Shown here in pieces: positions 7,542 through 14,986 of a stretch of DNA of 16,285 nucleotides. Where the stretch lies: the NCBI GenBank assembly GCA_943331855.1, contig CALQNE010000046.1:1-16285 (forward strand). The letters are read 5' to 3'. The first letter of the stretch is position 1. Every line of letters starts with the position of its first letter. This DNA comes from Bordetella parapertussis (GTDB lineage Bacteria > Pseudomonadota > Gammaproteobacteria > Burkholderiales > Burkholderiaceae_B). The position numbers were made by a program, and so were the translations under genes. Under the pieces are notes generated by a model. The model saw nothing but the letters and a program-made list of their open reading frames with translations, ran no database searches and was not told where the DNA came from.

Positions 7542-8234
7542 ATGTCTAAAAAAGCAGTGTGCTTGTTAAGTGGTGGTTTAGATTCAACCACGGTCGTAGC
7601 GATGGCTCAGAACGAAGGCTTTGAAGTCTACGCACTGAGTTTTCGCTATGGCCAGCGACATTCAATTGAGCTTGAGCGGGCAAGTGCCTTTGCCAAGCAG
7701 CGTGGTGTTGCCAGCCACGCTATTTTGGATATTGATCTGCGCAGCTTTGGTGGCTCGGCATTGACGGCCGATATCGCGGTGCCGAAAGGTCATTCGGTTG
7801 AAGATATCAGCGCCGGGATCCCAATCACGTATGTTCCGGCACGCAACACGATATTTTTAAGTTTTGCGCTCGGTTGGGCTGAGGTCTTGGGTGCCCAAGA
7901 TATTTTTGTCGGTGTCAATGCAATGGATTACAGCGGCTACCCCGATTGCCGCCCTGAATTCATTGCCGCGTTTGAGCACTTGGGCAATCTGGCCACTAAA
8001 GCCGGCGTTGAAGGCCAGCAACGACTCAACATTCGTGCGCCACTCATCAACATGACCAAAGCCGACATTATTCGAAAAGGTTTAGAACTTGGCGTCGATT
8101 TTTCAGAAACAACCAGCTGTTATGACCCGGCCCCCAACGGAGCGCCCTGCAAGCATTGTGACTCGTGCTTATTACGTGCCAAAGGGTTTGCTGAGGTCGG
8201 GCTCAGTGACCCGCTAGACGCTAAATTCGCGTAG
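7542..8234 (+). CDS. queC: 7-cyano-7-deazaguanine synthase
   Basis: QueC converts 7-carboxy-7-deazaguanine to preQ0 using ATP and ammonia, a step towards queuosine in tRNA. The 230-residue protein starts with the PP-loop ATP-binding motif [10 protein letters not shown] (8-17), followed by [10 protein letters not shown] (31-40). The central [18 protein letters not shown] (124-141) is a hallmark of the family. Four zinc-binding cysteines are present near the C-terminus: C193, C203, C206 and C209. The length is normal. The gene starts 7 bases after mmsA with only a weak ribosome site, consistent with coupling to it. There is no obvious functional link with mmsA, and queD/queE/queF are not in the window. 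It ends 24 bases before the convergent dctM gene with no visible terminator. Confidence 0.97.
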   Translation: MSKKAVCLLSGGLDSTTVVAMAQNEGFEVYALSFRYGQRHSIELERASAFAKQRGVASHAILDIDLRSFGGSALTADIAVPKGHSVEDISAGIPITYVPARNTIFLSFALGWAEVLGAQDIFVGVNAMDYSGYPDCRPEFIAAFEHLGNLATKAGVEGQQRLNIRAPLINMTKADIIRKGLELGVDFSETTSCYDPAPNGAPCKHCDSCLLRAKGFAEVGLSDPLDAKFA

Positions 8235-8258
8235 TCGCGGGCCCCAAAAAGCGCGTCA

Positions 8259-9527
8259 CTATTGAAGCGCTAGCGCGAAGCCTGGCACGTAGGTCACTAG
8301 CATCAACACAATTAGCATGACACCCACAAACGGCAGCATCACGCGTGATACGTCGGTGAGCTTCAAACCGCTAATCGCCATCCCCACAAAAAGACAATAG
8401 CCGATCGGCGGGGCCGCCATACCGATCGCAACATTGGTCACAATAATCGCACCGAAGTGAATGGGGCTGATCGCAAAACTGTTTGCAATCGCAATGAGTA
8501 GCGGCCCAAACACAACCATGATCGCGATTTCATCCATCACCGCGGCCACCAGAAAAAACACCAAATTCAATACCAACAGCATGATCCATTTTTCTTGGAT
8601 GTTTGCGGCGAGCCAAGTTGCGGCCTTGGGCGCAAGTTGTTCTTGGGCAACCAAAATACCGAAGCCGGCCGAGAACACAATAATCGACATGACAATGGCC
8701 GTCACTTTAGTGGAACGCCAGACAATGTCAGGCAGTTCGCGCCATTTCAAACGCTTTTCAACAACCGTCCCGATGAACAGGGCATACACACAGCTCACGA
8801 CCGCCGCTTCAGTCGGTGTAAAAACGCCGCCGTAAATGCCACCTAAAACAATGGCGGGTGCAAGCAGAGCCCAAATGCCATCGCGCAGAGCCGCGCGTAT
8901 TTCTGCCATCGACGCGCGTGGCTGTGTGGGGATCTTGTGTTTTTTGGCATGCCACCAGCAAACTACCATCAACCCCGCGGCCATCAACAAGCCAGGCAAA
9001 ATACCGGCACTAAACAACCGCGAAATTGACTGTTCTGCAATCACGCCCCAGATCACGAACGCAATTGAGGGCGGTATCAGGGGCGCCAAAATACCCGCAC
9101 TGACAGCCACAGCGGTCGCAAAAGGTTTGCTATAACCGCGCTCGGCCATGGCCGGGATCATGATGGCACCAATCGCCGCGGTAGTCGCCGGAGCCGAGCC
9201 AGAAATTGCTGCGAAAATCGCTGCGGCTAACACTGTGACTAACCCTAAGCCACCCGTCAGATGTCGCACAAAGACATCGGCGACTTTAATCAAACGTTGC
9301 GATAACCCGCCGGCCGACATCAGCTCGCCCGCCAACATAAAGAATGGGATGGCCAGCAGAGAAAAAGACTGCGTGCCAGCCACAACGGTTTGCGGCAACA
9401 GCATCGGCTCGATGCCAGACACCACTAACGAAAGCGCGACGACAATACCAATCGCGAAGGCAAAAGGCACGCCCAACAACATCAAAACGCCAAATCCTGC
9501 CGACAACAACCAAGCGGTGCTACTCAT
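8259..9527 (-). CDS. dctM: TRAP transporter large permease subunit (DctM family)
   Basis: This is the large membrane subunit that performs sodium-coupled transport of a substrate delivered by the periplasmic DctP protein. It has 422 residues and about 11-12 hydrophobic segments across its length. Typical DctM motifs are visible: FFMLAGELMSAGGLSQRLI (62-80), SGSAPATTAAIG (109-120), APLIPPSIAFVIWG (148-161) and GGVFTPTEAA near the middle. The start ATG lies inside the end of dctQ, overlapping by 8 bases, with GGAG 7 bases upstream; the two permease subunits are thus tightly coupled. Length is normal for non-fused DctM. The substrate cannot be read from this subunit. The gene converges with queC. 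Confidence 0.95.
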   Translation of the reverse strand: MSSTAWLLSAGFGVLMLLGVPFAFAIGIVVALSLVVSGIEPMLLPQTVVAGTQSFSLLAIPFFMLAGELMSAGGLSQRLIKVADVFVRHLTGGLGLVTVLAAAIFAAISGSAPATTAAIGAIMIPAMAERGYSKPFATAVAVSAGILAPLIPPSIAFVIWGVIAEQSISRLFSAGILPGLLMAAGLMVVCWWHAKKHKIPTQPRASMAEIRAALRDGIWALLAPAIVLGGIYGGVFTPTEAAVVSCVYALFIGTVVEKRLKWRELPDIVWRSTKVTAIVMSIIVFSAGFGILVAQEQLAPKAATWLAANIQEKWIMLLVLNLVFFLVAAVMDEIAIMVVFGPLLIAIANSFAISPIHFGAIIVTNVAIGMAAPPIGYCLFVGMAISGLKLTDVSRVMLPFVGVMLIVLMLVTYVPGFALALQ

Positions 9528-9996
9528 TTAAAGACTCCGCCCAAGGCAGTAAACGTTCAAAAGAAAACAATGCGATCAACACCCCAAAGGCGGGTGCTGC
9601 GGCATACAACAACTCAATCGGAAAACCAATTGCCGCCGACGTTGCGCCGCGCGTCTCAATCACGTAATTCCAGCCGGCGTACGCGATGAAGAGGCCTAAG
9701 GCACACATCATCAATGACACCAAAGCATCGACCATGCCGTGCAGCGACTTAGGCAGTAAGCCAACCAGCAAATCCATGCGCGCGTGCGTCAGACGCCGGA
9801 TACCGCTGACGGTAGAAATGACTACCACCCAGGCAAAACCAAGCAAAGAAAGCTCTTCGCTCCAGGACAAGGCCTTACCAAACACGTAACGCAAGAAGAC
9901 TTGTGCGCTGAGTGTTAACAGCATCAGCAGCACAATCGCAACTGCCAGCATCTTCAAAACACTTTCAAGTTTGTCAAACCAATGACGCATACTCAT
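9520..9996 (-). CDS. dctQ: TRAP transporter small permease subunit (DctQ family)
   Basis: DctQ is the small inner-membrane partner of DctM. The 158-residue product has four hydrophobic segments (about 14-34, 48-66, 87-108 and 127-147), as the family requires. The family-typical QVFLRYVFGKALSWSEEL (32-49), with its Arg and paired Glu, is clear. There are two candidate starts, the ATG codons at 9996 and 9990. A GGA lies only 2 bases from the first but 8 from the second, so the shorter 156-residue product may be the main one. The gene overlaps dctM by 8 bases and is separated from dctP by a terminator-like hairpin. Confidence 0.92.
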   Translation of the reverse strand: MSMRHWFDKLESVLKMLAVAIVLLMLLTLSAQVFLRYVFGKALSWSEELSLLGFAWVVVISTVSGIRRLTHARMDLLVGLLPKSLHGMVDALVSLMMCALGLFIAYAGWNYVIETRGATSAAIGFPIELLYAAAPAFGVLIALFSFERLLPWAESLNE

Positions 9997-10017
9997 TTTC
10001 CAATTTAATACGGCTAT

Positions 10018-10048
10018 AAAAAAAGGCGCTCGAAGGAGCGCCTTTTTT
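10018..10048 (-). terminator. Rho-independent terminator/attenuator between dctP and dctQ
   Basis: A perfect 7-bp stem (GGCGCTC / GAGCGCC, 10025-10031 with 10036-10042) encloses a GAAG tetraloop on the plus strand. It is flanked by 7 A on one side and 6 T on the other, so the minus-strand transcript ends in a run of U. It begins 8 bases after the dctP stop and lies before dctQ. No promoter is obvious in the short space to dctQ, so read-through probably feeds dctQM and the hairpin should lower their expression relative to dctP. Confidence 0.9.
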
Positions 10049-10055
10049 GACGGTT

Positions 10056-11054
10056 TTACTTCACTGCATCGAGTGCCTGATTGATCATCGCATCGCCCAC
10101 AGCTGCGCGCGACTTGTCGTAGATCGACTGAACAGACTTCCGGAAAGGTGCGACATCCGCGACTTTGTTAATGATCATTCCTTTTTGCGCCAAACCATCT
10201 AACAAAGCCTTCTCATTGACTAAAGCCGCAGCACGTTGCTCTGCTGTTGCAGTTTTACCCGCGTCGATCACTGCAGTCTTTTGTTCAGGCGTCAACTTAT
10301 CCATCGTGCGCTTTGAAATTAAGAGCGCGATCATTGAGTAGGTGTGATTGGTCATCGACAAAAACTTGGTGACTTCGTACATTTTTGAACTATCAATCAC
10401 GGCCACCGGGATTTCAAGACCATCAATCGTGCCTTGCTGAACGGCGGTAAACACTTCGCCCCAAGCCATCGGCACCGCAGCACCACCTAACGAGGTGAAC
10501 ATATCAATGTACATCGGGTTTTGCATGACGCGATATTTAACTCCAGTCACGTCTGCGGGGATACCAACTGGCTTCTTGTTGTTAATCATCTGGCGAAAGC
10601 CACCTTCCATGTAACCAAGCACCAGCATATTTTTCTTGGCCAACAATCCAGATAACTCGTTACCAAGTTTGCCGTCTAGTGCCTTGCGAGCTTGATCTTC
10701 ACTGGAGTACAAGAAAGGTAAATCATTCACTTGAAAAGCGGGCTCAATTTGAGCAATGACAGCATTGGTCATGATCGTCATGTCGACCGTACCAAACCGC
10801 ACCGCCTCCATCACTTGCTTCTCTTCGCCGAGTTGCCGATTTGGATACAACTGCACTTCGATCGAACCTTTTGAATTAGCCTCAACCGCTTTTTTGAACG
10901 CTTTAGCGCCTACGGTATAGGGATCGGTTGGACTATCAGCCGTGGTCCAGCCAAATTTCAAAATAGTTTTCTGAGCGAACGCTTGCGTGGGAGTTCCCAA
11001 CGCAAAAGTGGCGGCAACCAGGGCCGAAAGTGCGAATAAGTGACGACGTTTCAT
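10056..11054 (-). CDS. dctP: TRAP transporter substrate-binding protein (DctP family)
   Basis: This periplasmic protein binds the substrate and delivers it to DctQM. The 332-residue product starts with a clear signal peptide: MKRR, a hydrophobic stretch to about residue 22, and a likely cleavage after AFA (residue 27). The mature domain shows DctP hallmarks: YPNRQLGEEKQVMEAVRFGT (70-89), FRQM (153-156), KYRVMQNPMYIDMFTSLGG (173-191) and the conserved GEVFTAVQQGTIDG (199-212). R175 corresponds to the arginine that commonly pairs with a substrate carboxylate, so an organic acid is expected. The ribosome site GGAG lies 5 bases upstream of the ATG. The gene follows the amidohydrolase by 21 bases, so the hydrolase and the importer probably share a transcript. 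Confidence 0.95.
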   Translation of the reverse strand: MKRRHLFALSALVAATFALGTPTQAFAQKTILKFGWTTADSPTDPYTVGAKAFKKAVEANSKGSIEVQLYPNRQLGEEKQVMEAVRFGTVDMTIMTNAVIAQIEPAFQVNDLPFLYSSEDQARKALDGKLGNELSGLLAKKNMLVLGYMEGGFRQMINNKKPVGIPADVTGVKYRVMQNPMYIDMFTSLGGAAVPMAWGEVFTAVQQGTIDGLEIPVAVIDSSKMYEVTKFLSMTNHTYSMIALLISKRTMDKLTPEQKTAVIDAGKTATAEQRAAALVNEKALLDGLAQKGMIINKVADVAPFRKSVQSIYDKSRAAVGDAMINQALDAVK

Positions 11055-11075
11055 AAGGTCTCCAGGATGAAAGGA

Positions 11076-11954
11076 TTAGGCTTTTTGAACAAAGGGGGCA
11101 AAGTCATACAAGACTTCGGGGTTTTTGACGAGAATTTGTTGGCGCAAGCTAGCGTCAGGCAACCACTTAAATACCGCATCAGCGATGTCACCATCATTGG
11201 GCATTGGCGCCGGGATATTCGGATGAGGCCAGTCTGTTCCCCACACCAGGCGATCGGTTCGTGTGGCGAGCAAGGCATCTACAAACGGCTGAATCGCTGC
11301 CCACTTAACCGCAGGGTCAACCACGCGATACGCACCCGATAACTTCACCCACGCCACGCCTTCTTTGACGAGCGCACACATATTCTTAAATCCCGCATCG
11401 TCCACATCGGGCTTTGATGGATGGCCGAAATGATCAAAGACAACAGGCACACCCAATTTAGCGGCCCAGGCCGGGATCTCTGGCTGCGCCGCGACATCGA
11501 CTAAAAACTGAATATGCCAGCCAAAGGGTTTCAAGCGTTTCGCAAGACTTTCAGCGTCACTTAATTGACCACCGCCAGCAAACAAAATATTCAGACGCGT
11601 CCCGCGGGTACCCGCCTGGTGCAGTTTTTCAATTTCTTTGTCAGAGACATCCAGCGGCAAGACACCAACCGCACGCAAGCGATCAGGATGCGCACGCAGC
11701 GTGTCATAAAGCGTGGCATGATCGTGACCATAGACCGAAGGGTGAACGAGCACCGCACGGTCTGCGCCAATGGCATTATTCATCGCTTCAAACGCAGCCC
11801 AGGGAGCCAAGCTTGGCGTATACGAGCGATTTGCCGTGTAGGGATATTGGGCAGCATCTTCAAAAACATGAAAATGGCAATCCACGGTCCCCGCAGGCAA
11901 CTTTTGTTTAGGTGCAACCCTAGGATCAAAGGGTAAGTAGGTATCAGTCTGCAT
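11076..11954 (-). CDS. Amidohydrolase family protein, LigI-like (2-pyrone-4,6-dicarboxylate lactonase relatives)
   Basis: This 292-residue TIM-barrel hydrolase belongs to the amidohydrolase-2 group that contains LigI and sugar lactonases. The first metal/substrate motif is VDCHFHVF (24-31), with H27 and H29. VFDHFGHP (172-179) supplies H175 and H178, and VWGTDWPHP (237-245) supplies the catalytic-type D241. Length and motif order match LigI (about 290 residues), which opens the pyrone lactone in protocatechuate 4,5-cleavage. No signal peptide is present, so it acts in the cytoplasm. It is the first gene of the unit with dctPQM, which suggests that it acts on the imported compound or an early product of it. 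The substrate is not fixed by sequence; other lactones are equally possible. The start ATG at 11954 has a poor ribosome site. Confidence 0.83.
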   Translation of the reverse strand: MQTDTYLPFDPRVAPKQKLPAGTVDCHFHVFEDAAQYPYTANRSYTPSLAPWAAFEAMNNAIGADRAVLVHPSVYGHDHATLYDTLRAHPDRLRAVGVLPLDVSDKEIEKLHQAGTRGTRLNILFAGGGQLSDAESLAKRLKPFGWHIQFLVDVAAQPEIPAWAAKLGVPVVFDHFGHPSKPDVDDAGFKNMCALVKEGVAWVKLSGAYRVVDPAVKWAAIQPFVDALLATRTDRLVWGTDWPHPNIPAPMPNDGDIADAVFKWLPDASLRQQILVKNPEVLYDFAPFVQKA

Positions 11955-12122
11955 AACGCTTGTTTTGTCTGGGTGCGAGCAGGGCTATCGATGCGCCGAG
12001 CCCCATCTCTTGATTCGGGACGATATCACAGTGGTACCGTGTGTTGCTAGGTATTCGTCAGGTAGGCTCAGCCTAGGCACACTTGAACCCCTTGCATGCA
12101 CCCAACACACTAGAGAAAACCC
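11955..12122 (-). promoter_or_regulatory. Upstream region of the amidohydrolase-dctPQM unit with a 13-base palindrome
   Basis: This 168-base gap lies between ugpC and the amidohydrolase. It probably holds the promoter of the latter. A perfect inverted repeat, TAGGCT-C-AGCCTA, sits at 12063-12075, about 110 bases upstream of the start. It lacks a U-run, so an operator fits better than a terminator, but no regulator gene is nearby to support this. I found no convincing -35/-10 pair and no clear terminator after ugpC. Confidence 0.35.
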
Positions 12123-13127
12123 TTAGATGCGCAGGCCTGTAAGGGCATCGAACAGATGGATACGATCTGCGCGCGGTTTGGCATAGATCGTTTCTCCTAC
12201 TTTGGGTGCTTGTTGCTCTTCTTGAATACGCACGATCAGCGCTTCGTCTTGCAAGCGGCAATACAACAACCGCTCGGCACCCAAGAGTTCAATGCCTTCT
12301 ACTATTAACGGCCAGCCTTCATTGCCCACCTCAAGGTGTTCGGGCCTGATCCCCAGGATCGTATCAAGACCCGCCCCAGGTGCGTGCTTAAGCAAGTTCA
12401 TTGGCGGCGAGCCGATAAAGCTGGCAACAAACGTACTTGCGGGCGTGTTGTAAACCTCTGCTGGCGTACCGAACTGTTCCATCACGCCACCGTTCATGAC
12501 CAGCATGCGCTGCGCCAAGGTCATCGCCTCGACTTGATCGTGCGTGACAAACAAGGATGTGATGCCCAATTCTCGGTGCAACTTTTGAATTTCAAGTCGC
12601 GTCTGTGCTCGCAACTTTGCATCAAGGTTAGAGAGGGGTTCGTCAAACAAAAAAACTTGGGGCTGGCGCACGATTGCCCGACCCATCGCGACACGTTGAC
12701 GTTGCCCGCCCGACAGTGCACGAGGCTTACGCTCTAGGTACGGTCTAAGCTCAAGAATATCTGCCGCCTTTTCTACACGCGCTCTGATCTCATCCTTTGG
12801 CACGCGCGCGATTTTGAGGCCATACGCCATATTGTCAAAGACCGTCATGTGCGGATAGAGCGCATAGTTTTGAAACACCATCGCGATGTCGCGCTCAGCG
12901 GGCTCAAGATCATTGACCACACGCGTACCGATTGAGATTGTGCCGGACGTAATCTCTTCAAGCCCTGCCACCATGCGCAGCAGCGTTGACTTGCCACAGC
13001 CCGAAGGGCCAACGATCACGACAAACTCGCCGTCTGCGATCTCAGCCGAAACGTCATGAATTACCTGTACCGCAGCCTTGCCGGCGCCGTAGCGTTTCAC
13101 AATATGTTTTAACGAAATTGCAGCCAT
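12123..13127 (-). CDS. ugpC: sn-glycerol-3-phosphate ABC transporter ATP-binding protein
   Basis: UgpC is the ATPase of the Ugp importer and works as a dimer on the cytoplasmic face of UgpA-UgpE. All ABC motifs are present in the 334-residue protein: Walker [10 protein letters not shown] (40-48), Q-loop Q86 ([11 protein letters not shown]), signature [10 protein letters not shown] (138-147), Walker B VFLFDEP (158-164), D-loop SNLDA and H-loop H196. The C-terminal part, from about 235, is the MalK/UgpC-type regulatory domain ([16 protein letters not shown]), slightly shorter than in E. coli (about 356 residues in total). GGA lies 7 bases before the ATG. It is the last gene of the operon; ugpQ, which follows ugpC in E. 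coli, is absent here. Confidence 0.93.
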   Translation of the reverse strand: MAAISLKHIVKRYGAGKAAVQVIHDVSAEIADGEFVVIVGPSGCGKSTLLRMVAGLEEITSGTISIGTRVVNDLEPAERDIAMVFQNYALYPHMTVFDNMAYGLKIARVPKDEIRARVEKAADILELRPYLERKPRALSGGQRQRVAMGRAIVRQPQVFLFDEPLSNLDAKLRAQTRLEIQKLHRELGITSLFVTHDQVEAMTLAQRMLVMNGGVMEQFGTPAEVYNTPASTFVASFIGSPPMNLLKHAPGAGLDTILGIRPEHLEVGNEGWPLIVEGIELLGAERLLYCRLQDEALIVRIQEEQQAPKVGETIYAKPRADRIHLFDALTGLRI

Positions 13128-13151
13128 TTCAGTATCCGCTCGAGGTCATGC

Positions 13152-14006
13152 TCATTTTTCGGAATCTACCAAACCTTTCACAAACCACTTTTGCATCAAC
13201 ACGACCACCAGGGCCGGTGGCAACATCGCCAACATGGCTGTAGCCATCACGACGTTCCACTCAGTGTAGGCATCACCCGAAATCAACCGCCTGATCCCCA
13301 TCACCACTGGATACATACTCTCGTTGGTCGTTACCAATAATGGCCACAGATATTGATTCCAGCCATAAATAAATTGGATGACAAACAGCGCGGCAATACT
13401 GGTCCGAGACAGAGGCAGCAAGACGTCCCAAAAAAAACGCATAGGACTAGCGCCATCCATTCGCGCAGCCTCAACGAGTTCATCGGGCACAGTTAAAAAG
13501 AACTGTCTGAATAAAAATGTGGCTGTGGCCGAAGCAATCAAGGGGATGGTCAACCCCGCATACGAGTTCAACATCCCAAGATTAGATACAACTTCGTACG
13601 TCGGTCCGATCCGCACTTCAACCGGCAGCATCAGGGTGATAAAGATCATCCAAAACACTAGGCCCCGAAATGGAAATCTGAAATAGACAATGGCAAAGGC
13701 CGAGAGCATTGAAATTACGATTTTGCCAACGCTAATCAGCAGAGCTGTCACCAGACTCACCCACATCATTGGCCACGCCGGCGCGATGCGTCCACCCGAC
13801 TCAGTTTCGCCACCAAACAGGGCAAGGCGATACGTTTGAAGCATATTGTCGCCGGGCACCAAAGACATTGGGATTGCTTGGGTAATTTGTGCCGTCGTCT
13901 GGGTTGACGCCACAATAGTCACATAAACCGGAAACGCCACAATCAACACACCGAGTAGCAACACAAGATGTGACAGTATCGTCAGTACGGGGCGTCTTTC
14001 AATCAC
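13152..14006 (-). CDS. ugpE: sn-glycerol-3-phosphate ABC transporter permease
   Basis: This 284-residue inner-membrane subunit pairs with UgpA to form the translocation path. It has six hydrophobic segments and the ATPase-docking EAA loop [20 protein letters not shown] (176-195). Features of UgpE include [10 protein letters not shown] near the N-terminus, [15 protein letters not shown] (126-140) and [11 protein letters not shown]. The start is a GTG at 14006, the only reasonable start in this frame, and it encodes MIERRPV. An AGG lies 10 bases upstream. It follows ugpA after 15 bases. Confidence 0.94.
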   Translation of the reverse strand: MIERRPVLTILSHLVLLLGVLIVAFPVYVTIVASTQTTAQITQAIPMSLVPGDNMLQTYRLALFGGETESGGRIAPAWPMMWVSLVTALLISVGKIVISMLSAFAIVYFRFPFRGLVFWMIFITLMLPVEVRIGPTYEVVSNLGMLNSYAGLTIPLIASATATFLFRQFFLTVPDELVEAARMDGASPMRFFWDVLLPLSRTSIAALFVIQFIYGWNQYLWPLLVTTNESMYPVVMGIRRLISGDAYTEWNVVMATAMLAMLPPALVVVLMQKWFVKGLVDSEK

Positions 14007-14021
14007 GACGGGGCGACCTGA

Positions 14022-14906
14022 TCAGGCATATTGCACCTTGCGCTCTATCAAGCGAAACTGCACTACGGTCAGACACACCACAATCACCATCAAAATCACA
14101 GACTGTGCGGCCGAGCTGCCCATGTCCATTGCTTTAAAGCCGTCGTAATACACCTTGTAGACCAAGATTGAGGTGGCTTTACCCGGACCACCATGTGTTG
14201 TGGCATCAATAATGGCAAACGTATCAAAGAAGGCGTACACCACGTTAATCACCAGCAAAAAAAACGTCGTGGGTGACAACAGCGGGAACACAATCGTGCG
14301 AAAGCGGTGCCAGGGTGTCGCCCCATCAATGGCTGCCGCTTCAAGCAACGATTTAGGAATCGACTGCAACCCTGCCAAGAAAAATAAAAAGTTGTATGAA
14401 ATTTGCTTCCAGACTGCAGCCACCACAATCAGGGTCATTGCATCCCGACTATCAAGCAGATGATTCCAGTTCAAACCTAACCAACGCAACGCAAAGGCGA
14501 TCACCCCCATGGGTGAGGCAAACATAAATACCCACAAGACCCCCGCCACAGCAGGCGCAACCGCATAGGGCCAAATCAGTAGCGTTTTGTAGATATTCGC
14601 GGCGCGCCAAACGCGATCAGCCATGACCGCGAGCAGCAGCGCCACGGTCAAGCCACAAACAGCGACCAATACCGAAAACAATGCAGTAGTTTGAAATGAT
14701 TCAAGGTAGAGCGGGTCGTTAAATAAACGCGAAAAGTTCTGCATACCCACGAATTCGCGCGACATACCAAAGGCATCTTCTTCGAGCACACTTTGATAGA
14801 GCGCCTGGCCTGCAGGCCAAAAGAAAAAAACCAGTACGATCACCAACTGAGGTGCAATCAGCACCCAAGGCAACCACTGCGATTTAAAGCGAACTTTTTT
14901 TTCCAT
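14022..14906 (-). CDS. ugpA: sn-glycerol-3-phosphate ABC transporter permease
   Basis: This is the first permease subunit of the Ugp importer, 294 residues with six hydrophobic segments. The EAA docking loop is [16 protein letters not shown] (187-202). Further family marks are the N-terminal [20 protein letters not shown] (11-30), [15 protein letters not shown] (111-125) and [20 protein letters not shown] in the last third. The ATG at 14906 has AGGG almost adjacent, so initiation may be weak or assisted. It is separated from ugpB by an 80-base gap with a terminator-like hairpin. Confidence 0.94.
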   Translation of the reverse strand: MEKKVRFKSQWLPWVLIAPQLVIVLVFFFWPAGQALYQSVLEEDAFGMSREFVGMQNFSRLFNDPLYLESFQTTALFSVLVAVCGLTVALLLAVMADRVWRAANIYKTLLIWPYAVAPAVAGVLWVFMFASPMGVIAFALRWLGLNWNHLLDSRDAMTLIVVAAVWKQISYNFLFFLAGLQSIPKSLLEAAAIDGATPWHRFRTIVFPLLSPTTFFLLVINVVYAFFDTFAIIDATTHGGPGKATSILVYKVYYDGFKAMDMGSSAAQSVILMVIVVCLTVVQFRLIERKVQYA

Positions 14907-14936
14907 ACCCTAAAGAATCGCAAGACCGAGCGCAGT

Positions 14937-14969
14937 AAAAAGCGACGAGGCCACCTAGGACCTCATCGC
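14937..14969 (-). terminator. Terminator-like hairpin between ugpB and ugpA
   Basis: On the minus strand GCGATGAGGTC and GGCCTCGTCGC can pair over 11 positions (14942-14969) around a 6-base CTAGGT loop, with two G-U wobbles. Five U follow directly (14941-14937). It starts 17 bases after the ugpB stop and ends 30 bases before the ugpA start. The operon continues beyond it, so it is best read as an attenuator that limits expression of the membrane and ATPase genes. Confidence 0.75.
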
Positions 14970-14986
14970 ACTCACTTTGTTAACGC

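Noticed and set aside
6011..8234. Functional partnership of mmsA and queC
   Set aside because: They are 7 bases apart and probably co-transcribed, but no shared pathway is known, so it was not raised as a finding.
8235..8290. Possible terminator between convergent queC and dctM (AGCGC...GCGCT)
   Set aside because: The pairing arms lie mostly inside dctM and no U-run follows on either strand.
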